64,000 nucleotides of DNA from Amycolatopsis sp. A133 (GTDB lineage Bacteria > Actinomycetota > Actinomycetes > Mycobacteriales > Pseudonocardiaceae). Position 1 is the first letter of the stretch. Each line of letters begins with the position of its first letter. The DNA is taken from NCBI RefSeq assembly GCF_031082405.1, contig NZ_JAVHJU010000003.1, positions 189,219 to 253,218 of the forward strand, written 5' to 3'. The translations under genes and the position numbers were made by a program. The notes under the pieces were generated by a model. The model did not search any database. It saw only the letters and a program-made list of their open reading frames with translations, and was not told the origin of the DNA. Below, piece by piece: positions 58,601 through 64,000 of the stretch.

Positions 58601-59710
58601 ATGAGGATTCGCGTGGTGCTGGACGCGCTGGCGGCCATCGTCCTGGCCGTCGGCGCCGGCGGCAACCTCGCCGCCGGCGCGTGGTCGCTGCCGCCGTGGC
58701 TGCCCGCCTGGCTGGGCTGGACGATCATGCTCGCGAGCGTCTTCCCGCTGCTGCTGCGCCGCCGGTGGCCGTTCCCGTCCTACGTTGCGTCGCTGGTGCT
58801 CACCGCGGCGGCGGTGCCGATCGGCGGCCCGGTGCTCGGCATCGCCGTGGTGGCGGCGGGCTGCGCGCTGTACGCCTACGTGGTGGCGCGGGGCACCCGC
58901 ATCACGCGGACGGCGTTCGCGACCGGGCTCATCGGGCTCGCGGTGCTCGCGTTCGTGTTGCCGAACCCCAGCACGGCGACGACGGTGAACTTCGGTTCGT
59001 CGGCGCTGATCGTCGGGTTCGCGCTCGGCGTCGCCGTCCACGGCCGCCGCCAATACGCCGCGGCCGAGCGGGAAAACCACGCACGGCAAGCGGTTTCGGC
59101 GGAACGGCTGCGGATCGCGCGGGAGATGCACGACGTCGTCGCGCACAGCATGAGCCTGATCGCGGTGAAGGCGGCGGTCGGCAACCACGTCGCCCTCGAA
59201 CAACCCGACCAGGCCCGTGACGCCTTGCGCGTCATCGAAGACACCAGCCGCGAGACCCTGGCCGAGCTGCGGCGCATGCTGGGCGTGCTGCGCGACGGCA
59301 CCGGCGTCCCGGCGCTGGCGCCCGCCCCGACGCTCGAGGACCTGCGGGCGCTCGCCGAACGTGCGCAGCAGGCGGGTGCACTGGATGTTGTCCTGGTCGT
59401 CGACGGCCTCACCGAACTGCCGGGCGGGGTCGGCCAGTCGGTGTACCGGATCGTGCAGGAGGCACTGACCAATGTGGTCAAGCACGCGGGCGCGTCGACC
59501 TGCCGGATCCACGTCACGGGCGGCGACGGCGAAGTGCGCATCGAGGTGCTCGACGACGGCCGCGGCGGCAAGGCCGAGCCGGGCCACGGGCTGATCGGGA
59601 TGCGCGAACGCGTCGCGGTCTACGACGGCGAATTCTCGGCGGCGCCGGGCGAAACCGGCTTCCGCGTCTTCGCGCGGCTCCCCTACGAAGCACCGGTGGT
59701 GGCCCGGTGA
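58601..59710 (+). CDS. sensor histidine kinase (HisKA_3, DesK-like)
   Basis: The 369-residue kinase has four or five membrane helices in residues 5-150, a HisKA_3 helix with phosphoacceptor His177 (AREMHDVVAHS), and an HATPase (about 275-360: VQEALTNVVKHA, DDGRGG, GHGLIGMRERV). No extracellular domain is seen. TACCTT ends 6 nt before ATG 58601. It overlaps its response regulator gene by GTGA. Confidence 0.92.
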   Translation: MRIRVVLDALAAIVLAVGAGGNLAAGAWSLPPWLPAWLGWTIMLASVFPLLLRRRWPFPSYVASLVLTAAAVPIGGPVLGIAVVAAGCALYAYVVARGTRITRTAFATGLIGLAVLAFVLPNPSTATTVNFGSSALIVGFALGVAVHGRRQYAAAERENHARQAVSAERLRIAREMHDVVAHSMSLIAVKAAVGNHVALEQPDQARDALRVIEDTSRETLAELRRMLGVLRDGTGVPALAPAPTLEDLRALAERAQQAGALDVVLVVDGLTELPGGVGQSVYRIVQEALTNVVKHAGASTCRIHVTGGDGEVRIEVLDDGRGGKAEPGHGLIGMRERVAVYDGEFSAAPGETGFRVFARLPYEAPVVAR

Positions 59711-60354
59711 CCCGCGTCCTGATCGCCGACGACCAGGCGTTGCTGCGCGGGAGCTTCCGGGTGCTGGTCGACAGCGCACCGGGCCTCGAGGTCGTCGGCG
59801 AGGCGTCCGACGGCGTCGAGGCGGTCGCCCTGACCCGCGTCGAGCGGCCGGACGTGGTGCTGATGGACGTCCGGATGCCGGAGATGGACGGCATCGAGGC
59901 GACCCGCCGCATCTGCGCGGAAACCGACGTCCGGGTGCTGATGCTGACGACGTTCGACCTCGACGAGTACGTGTATGCGGCACTGCGCGCGGGCGCGAGC
60001 GGGTTCCTCCTGAAGGACACCCGCCCGGCGGACCTCCTGGCGGCGATCGAAGTCGTGGCGTCCGGCGACGCGCTGCTGGCCCCCTCGGTGACCCGCCGCC
60101 TGGTGGCGGAGTTCGCGCGCCTGCCGTCGGGCCCGGTGACCCGGCTCGACGGGGTGACGGCACGCGAGCAGGAGGTGCTGTCGCTGATCGCGCGCGGGCT
60201 GTCCAACGACGAGATCGCGGCACGCCTGCACCTGGGCATCGCCACCGTGAAGACCCACATCGGCCGGCTGCTGCACAAGCTCGCCGCGCGCGACCGGGCC
60301 CAGCTGGTGATCGCGGCGTACGAATCCGGGCTGGTCCGGCCGACGGCGTCCTGA
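59707..60354 (+). CDS. NarL/LuxR-type response regulator
   Basis: The 215-residue protein has a receiver domain with phosphoacceptor Asp54 (VVLMDVRMPEM) and Lys in FLLKD, and a LuxR helix-turn-helix (about 148-208: VTAREQEVLSLIARGLSNDEIA). The GTG start overlaps the kinase stop by 4 nt. No dedicated target is coupled to it; the gene pair is self-contained. Confidence 0.93.
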   Translation: MTRVLIADDQALLRGSFRVLVDSAPGLEVVGEASDGVEAVALTRVERPDVVLMDVRMPEMDGIEATRRICAETDVRVLMLTTFDLDEYVYAALRAGASGFLLKDTRPADLLAAIEVVASGDALLAPSVTRRLVAEFARLPSGPVTRLDGVTAREQEVLSLIARGLSNDEIAARLHLGIATVKTHIGRLLHKLAARDRAQLVIAAYESGLVRPTAS

Positions 60355-60389
60355 GTAGGGTGGAGCGGCCGATCACGAGGGGGAATCCG

Positions 60390-60590
60390 ATGAGCACCGA
60401 ACGTCGCGAGGACGAACTCCTCCCGCCGCCGGCCGAGCCGCCTGCCGAGCCGCCGGCCGAGGACTGGGAGCCGGACCCGCGCCCCGACTGGGGCAACCAG
60501 GGCGGGATCCCCGGCTACGGCTCCCAGCCGATGCGCCAGCTCGATTCGGAGGACGGACCCCCGCCCCGGCGCGGCGGGCCGACCGGCTGA
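60390..60590 (+). CDS. small acidic proline-rich hypothetical protein
   Basis: The 66-residue protein is largely disordered: repeats of PAEPPAEPPAE (about 12-24) and a tail GYGSQPMRQLDSEDG. GAGGGGGA lies 6 nt before ATG 60390. It starts 35 nt after the response regulator and 6 nt before the next gene, so the two may be one unit. No family is recognised. Confidence 0.55.
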   Translation: MSTERREDELLPPPAEPPAEPPAEDWEPDPRPDWGNQGGIPGYGSQPMRQLDSEDGPPPRRGGPTG

Positions 60591-60596
60591 GCCGTC

Positions 60597-61298
60597 GTGA
60601 TCCCCCAGACCCTCGGCGCGCTCGCCGGGTTCCTGGCGCTCGTCGCGCCGGGGATCGTGTTCGAGCTGCGCCGCGAACGCCGCCGCGGCCGCCACCAGGA
60701 GACGGCGTTCCGCGAAGCTTCCCGCGTCGCCCTCGGCAGTCTCGTCTTCACGCTGGTCTCCGTGCTGCTCATGACGGCGCTGCAGACGACCGGCGCCCGC
60801 TTGTTCGTCAGCCCGGCGGACTGGCTGACCCGCGGCGAGGCCTACTCGCGCGAGCACCTGACGCTGATCGTCGTGAGCGTCGCCGTCGAGCTGGCCGTGG
60901 CGTGCGCGCTCGCCACGGGGTTCGAGGCGTTCTTCGCCCACCGCCGCGGGGAGGCCGCAACCGTGCAGCAGCGCTCGGCCTGGGCCCAGGCCCTGCGCGC
61001 CGACCGGCCGCCCGGCACCCGCGCGTGGGCACACGCACAGCTGGAGAACGGCACGTCGTTCTACGGGTACGTCCGCTCGTACACACCGTCGGGCCCGCTG
61101 GCCGACCGCGAGCTCGTCCTCGAAGGTGAGGCGATGACCAGCGAAAACGACGGGGCGACGAAGGTCATCGGCGAGGACTGGCGGCGAGTGGTGATCCCGG
61201 GCTCGAAGATCACCTACCTGCGGGTGACGTACCTGGACGCGGCGACCGGCGAGCCAGCTGACGTTGCCTACGCCACACGCGAAGTGACCGACAAGTAG
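60597..61298 (+). CDS. membrane protein (DUF6338-like)
   Basis: The 233-residue protein has three hydrophobic segments (about 5-24, 45-65 and 88-112) and a C-terminal cytosolic domain with [20 protein letters not shown] and [18 protein letters not shown]. That pattern fits DUF6338, whose function is unknown. GTG 60597 follows the proline-rich gene by 6 nt. Its end lies 14 nt before the acyl-CoA carboxylase gene. Confidence 0.72.
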   Translation: MIPQTLGALAGFLALVAPGIVFELRRERRRGRHQETAFREASRVALGSLVFTLVSVLLMTALQTTGARLFVSPADWLTRGEAYSREHLTLIVVSVAVELAVACALATGFEAFFAHRRGEAATVQQRSAWAQALRADRPPGTRAWAHAQLENGTSFYGYVRSYTPSGPLADRELVLEGEAMTSENDGATKVIGEDWRRVVIPGSKITYLRVTYLDAATGEPADVAYATREVTDK

Positions 61299-61312
61299 TT
61301 AAGCTCCCCGGC

Positions 61313-62950
61313 ATGAGCAGTGCGACGGAGCCGCTCGGGACGCCGCCCGAGGATGAACCGGACATCCACACCACGGCCGGCAAGCTGGCCGACCTGTACC
61401 GCCGGTACGACGAGGCGGTCCACGCGGGCTCGGCCCGCGCAGTGGAGAAGCAGCACGCCAAGGGCAAGAAAACCGCGCGCGAACGCATCGAGCTGCTCCT
61501 CGACGAGAACTCCTTCGTCGAACTCGACGAGCTGGCGAGGCACCGCTCGACCAACTTCGGCCAGGAGAAGAACCGCCCCTACGGCGACGGCGTCGTCACC
61601 GGCTACGGCACCGTCGACGGCCGTCCGGTGTGCGTGTTCAGCCAGGACGTCACCGTCTTCGGCGGCAGCCTCGGCGAGGTCTACGGCGAGAAGATCGTCA
61701 AGGTGATGGACCTGGCCATCAAGACCGGCCGTCCGATCATCGGCATCAACGAGGGCGGCGGCGCGCGCATCCAGGAGGGCGTCGTCTCGCTCGGCCTCTA
61801 CGGCGAGATCTTCCGCCGCAACGTGCAGGCCTCCGGCGTCATCCCGCAGATCTCGCTGATCATGGGCGCCAACGCCGGCGGGCACGTCTACTCCCCCGCG
61901 CTGACCGACTTCATCGTGATGGTCGACGAGACCTCGCAGATGTTCATCACCGGCCCGGACGTCGTCAAGACGGTCACCGGCGAGGACGTCACCTTCGAGG
62001 AGCTCGGCGGCGGCCGCACCCACAACACGAAGTCCGGGGTCGCGCACTACCTGGGCTCCGACGACGAAGACGCCATCGCCTACGTCAAGGAACTGCTCTC
62101 CTACCTGCCGCAGAACAACCTGTCGGACGCGCCGGTGTTCGACCAGCCGGACACCCCGCCCGGCTTCTTCGAGGACGTCACCGACTCGGACCGCGAGCTG
62201 GACACGATCATCCCGGACTCGCCGAACACCCCGTACGACATGCACGAGGTGATCACCCGCGTCCTCGACGACGGTGACTTCCTCGAGGTCCACGAGCTGT
62301 TCGCGCCGAACATCATCGTCGGCTTCGGCCGCGTCGACGGCCACAGCGTCGGCGTGGTGGCCAATCAGCCGACGCAGTTCGCCGGCTGCCTCGACATCGA
62401 CGCGTCCGAGAAGGCCGCGCGGTTCGTCCGGACCTGCGACGCGTTCAACATCCCGGTGCTCACCTTCGTCGACGTCCCGGGCTTCCTGCCGGGCACCGAC
62501 CAGGAGTGGAACGGCATCATCCGCCGCGGCGCGAAGCTGATCTACGCGTACGCGGAGGCGACGGTCCCGCTGGTCACGGTGATCACGCGCAAGGCCTACG
62601 GCGGCGCGTACGACGTCATGGGCTCGAAGCACCTCGGCGCCGACATCAACCTGGCGTGGCCGACCGCCCAGGTCGCGGTGATGGGCGCCCAGGGTGCGGC
62701 GAACATCGTCCACCGCAAGACCCTGGCGAACGCGGCCAACGAGGGCCGCGACGTGGACGCCCTCCGCGCCGAGCTGATCCAGGAGTACGAGGACACGCTG
62801 CTGAACCCGTACGCGGCGGCCGAGCGGGGGTACGTCGACTCGGTGATCGTGCCGGCCCACACCCGCGGCCACGTCGCCCGGGCGCTGTCGCTGCTGCGGA
62901 ACAAGCGGGAATCGCTGCCGCCCAAGAAGCACGGGAACATCCCGCTGTGA
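61313..62950 (+). CDS. pccB: acyl-CoA (propionyl-CoA) carboxylase beta subunit, AccD5-like
   Basis: The 545-residue carboxyltransferase subunit has N- and C-domain signatures: [48 protein letters not shown] and [20 protein letters not shown]. It moves carboxyl from biotin-BCCP to propionyl- or acetyl-CoA for fatty, mycolic or methyl-branched lipid precursors. TAAGCT ends 7 nt before ATG 61313, so it is probably leaderless. The epsilon gene follows with a GTGA overlap. The biotinylated alpha subunit is not in the window. Confidence 0.93.
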   Translation: MSSATEPLGTPPEDEPDIHTTAGKLADLYRRYDEAVHAGSARAVEKQHAKGKKTARERIELLLDENSFVELDELARHRSTNFGQEKNRPYGDGVVTGYGTVDGRPVCVFSQDVTVFGGSLGEVYGEKIVKVMDLAIKTGRPIIGINEGGGARIQEGVVSLGLYGEIFRRNVQASGVIPQISLIMGANAGGHVYSPALTDFIVMVDETSQMFITGPDVVKTVTGEDVTFEELGGGRTHNTKSGVAHYLGSDDEDAIAYVKELLSYLPQNNLSDAPVFDQPDTPPGFFEDVTDSDRELDTIIPDSPNTPYDMHEVITRVLDDGDFLEVHELFAPNIIVGFGRVDGHSVGVVANQPTQFAGCLDIDASEKAARFVRTCDAFNIPVLTFVDVPGFLPGTDQEWNGIIRRGAKLIYAYAEATVPLVTVITRKAYGGAYDVMGSKHLGADINLAWPTAQVAVMGAQGAANIVHRKTLANAANEGRDVDALRAELIQEYEDTLLNPYAAAERGYVDSVIVPAHTRGHVARALSLLRNKRESLPPKKHGNIPL

Positions 62951-63168
62951 CCGGCGAACAGAAGCCCCTGCTGAGGGTGGTCCGCGGCAACCCGAGCGAC
63001 GCCGAACTGGCGGCGCTGACGGCGGTCGTCGCCGCGGCGTCGGCCGCGAAGGCACCGGAGAAGCCGAAGCCGCGTACGTCGTGGTGGGGCGATCACGCTG
63101 CTTTGCTGCGTAAACCGCATCACCCCGGCGAAGGTGCTTGGCGCGCTTCGGGTTTGCCTCAGGGCTGA
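62947..63168 (+). CDS. accE: acyl-CoA carboxylase epsilon subunit
   Basis: The 73-residue protein starts [20 protein letters not shown] and ends with a Trp-rich tail ([13 protein letters not shown]), as AccE subunits do. It stabilises the alpha-beta carboxylase complex. GTG 62947 overlaps the beta-subunit stop (GTGA), so it is translated with it. The 10-nt 3' overlap with the MarR gene is convergent. Confidence 0.9.
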   Translation: MTGEQKPLLRVVRGNPSDAELAALTAVVAAASAAKAPEKPKPRTSWWGDHAALLRKPHHPGEGAWRASGLPQG

Positions 63169-63617
63169 AGGGCGTCGAGGAAGACCGTCGGGGCTTCGTT
63201 TTCCCGGACGATCGTGCCCAGCAGCGCCGCGAGCCGGTCGCGGTCCGGTTTGCTCAGGCCCGCGGCCAGCTCGTCGACCCTGCGGCACGTCGCCGCGTAG
63301 AAGTCCTCCGCCAGCTCGCGGCCTTCTTCCGTCAGGAGCACGTGCACGGCGCGGCGGTCGTCCGGATCGGGCTCGCGGCGGACGAGCCCGCGCCGGACCG
63401 CGCGGTCGACCAAGCCGGTGAGGCTCGATTTCTCGAGGCCGAGCGTCGCGCCCAGGTCGCCCATGCCGTATGGACGGCCCATCAGCACGCACAGCAGCTG
63501 CCCCTGCTGCACGGTGAGCCCGTACTCGCGGGCGGACTCGGCGTAGCCGGCGTTCACCAGGAACGACGCCCGCACGAGCCCGGCCACCACACCGAGGTCC
63601 TCCCCGCTCTTCCCCAT
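63159..63617 (-). CDS. MarR-family transcriptional regulator
   Basis: The 152-residue protein has a MarR winged helix (about 35-105: LTVQQGQLLCVLMGRPYGMG, EKSSLTGLVDRAVRRGLVRR) and the wing DPDDRRAVHVLLTEEGRELA. It overlaps accE by 10 nt convergently and is preceded 9 nt upstream by the luciferase-like oxidoreductase gene on the same strand, so it may be its regulator or co-transcribed partner. Confidence 0.88.
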   Translation of the reverse strand: MGKSGEDLGVVAGLVRASFLVNAGYAESAREYGLTVQQGQLLCVLMGRPYGMGDLGATLGLEKSSLTGLVDRAVRRGLVRREPDPDDRRAVHVLLTEEGRELAEDFYAATCRRVDELAAGLSKPDRDRLAALLGTIVRENEAPTVFLDALQP

Positions 63618-63626
63618 TTCGCCAGC

Positions 63627-64000
63627 CTACTTCGCGACGGCCTCCCGCACGGCGGGCACGATCTCCTCGGTCCAGCGCGCGGCGGCGGCCTCGTCGGGAG
63701 TGCCGCCGCCGGGCCCGAAGAGCACGAACCCGGCGGCGCCGTGCTCCAGCACCGCACCGGTCAGTTCCTCGATCCACTGGCCGGACGAGCCCCCGATCCA
63801 CCGGCCGTCGCCGGCGCGCGTCTTCGGGAGCGGCTCCGCCGTGATGCGGCCGGGGAAGTTGTAGACGGTGGCGACGTCCGCGGGATCCCGGCCGGCATCC
63901 ACCGCGGCTTTGTCGATGACCGGCCGGGACGTGCGGTAGCGCTCGCTGAGCCAGTCGGCGGCGTGCCCGGGCAGCCACCCGTCGGCCACCCGCCCGGTGA
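63627..64000 (-). CDS. luciferase-like (LLM class) flavin-dependent oxidoreductase, 5' end outside the window
   Basis: The visible 124 residues open with TGRVADGWLPG, the LLM C-terminal signature (GRxADGW), then LSERYRTSRPVIDKAA, GRDPADVATVYNFPG and the last helix WTEEIVPAVREAVAK. This is the C-terminal third of an FMN- or F420-dependent monooxygenase or reductase; the coding frame continues past the right edge. It lies 9 nt upstream of the MarR gene in the same direction. Confidence 0.78.
   Translation of the reverse strand, partial: TGRVADGWLPGHAADWLSERYRTSRPVIDKAAVDAGRDPADVATVYNFPGRITAEPLPKTRAGDGRWIGGSSGQWIEELTGAVLEHGAAGFVLFGPGGGTPDEAAAARWTEEIVPAVREAVAK

Overview
The window is about 72% G+C by eye, with strong G/C preference at third codon positions and many GTG and TTG starts. 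It carries typical high-G+C actinomycete families: DUF742, GAF-ANTAR, DUF5753 XRE regulators, BTAD/NB-ARC regulators, type VII secretion (T7SS) targets, and an AccD5/AccE/BirA locus. Gene content and repeat style suggest Pseudonocardiaceae, most likely Amycolatopsis. That assignment is inference; no rRNA or other taxonomic marker is present.

Layout. 1-2830: a partner-switching signalling cassette (SpoIIE-type phosphatase fused to an HATPase, a STAS protein, a GAF-ANTAR protein and an opposing HATPase). 2950-6823: a secreted glucodextranase-like GH15 enzyme and a DinB-family protein. 7070-9458: a T7SS-linked trio (YbaB-like, EspC-like, and a WXG-like protein with PEPKP repeats). 9455-17831: an SDR with a divergent TetR regulator and hydrolase, an orphan DUF742 protein, a large BTAD/NB-ARC/TPR regulator, an aldehyde dehydrogenase with a duplicated operator, and two hypothetical genes. 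17786-24539: cell-wall and export genes (L,D-transpeptidase, WXG-like protein with a muramidase-like tail, SH3 protein), an XRE regulator with a 2OG-Fe dioxygenase, a LysR and a STAS gene, and msrA. 24861-35011: a secreted M4 metalloprotease, a Drr-type ABC exporter, a deazaflavin-type reductase, a MerR-type promoter driving an SDR, a Ser/Thr kinase, and a sirtuin/GNAT operon. 35237-39714: a phosphoesterase/MFS/PD40 operon, a 121-nt near-perfect hairpin, then a TNT-type NAD+ glycohydrolase toxin with a translationally coupled small partner. 39869-42271: HMG-CoA-lyase-like protein, PH-domain membrane protein and birA. 42353-61298: an accessory stretch rich in regulators (two histidine kinase/response regulator pairs, TetR, LysR, MarR, HxlR, GlxA-like and an ECF41 sigma factor), each beside a small oxidoreductase, methyltransferase or SnoaL-like gene. 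61313-63168: the acyl-CoA carboxylase beta and epsilon genes. 63159-64000: a MarR gene and the end of a luciferase-like oxidoreductase gene.

How the genes work together. Most of the window is a mosaic of short regulator-plus-enzyme units, often divergent, with 4-nt ATGA/GTGA/TTGA overlaps marking translational coupling. Many single genes look leaderless: a TANNNT hexamer ends 6-8 nt before the start codon. The mycobacterial neighbourhood PH protein-birA-accD5-accE5 is split here by about 19 kb. I see no CRISPR array, insertion sequence, prophage, rRNA or intact tRNA, and no polyketide or non-ribosomal peptide synthase. Items I would examine first are the TNT toxin with its small partner, the 121-nt hairpin, the MerR and ECF41 promoters, the tandem TetR-like operators, and two broken genes.
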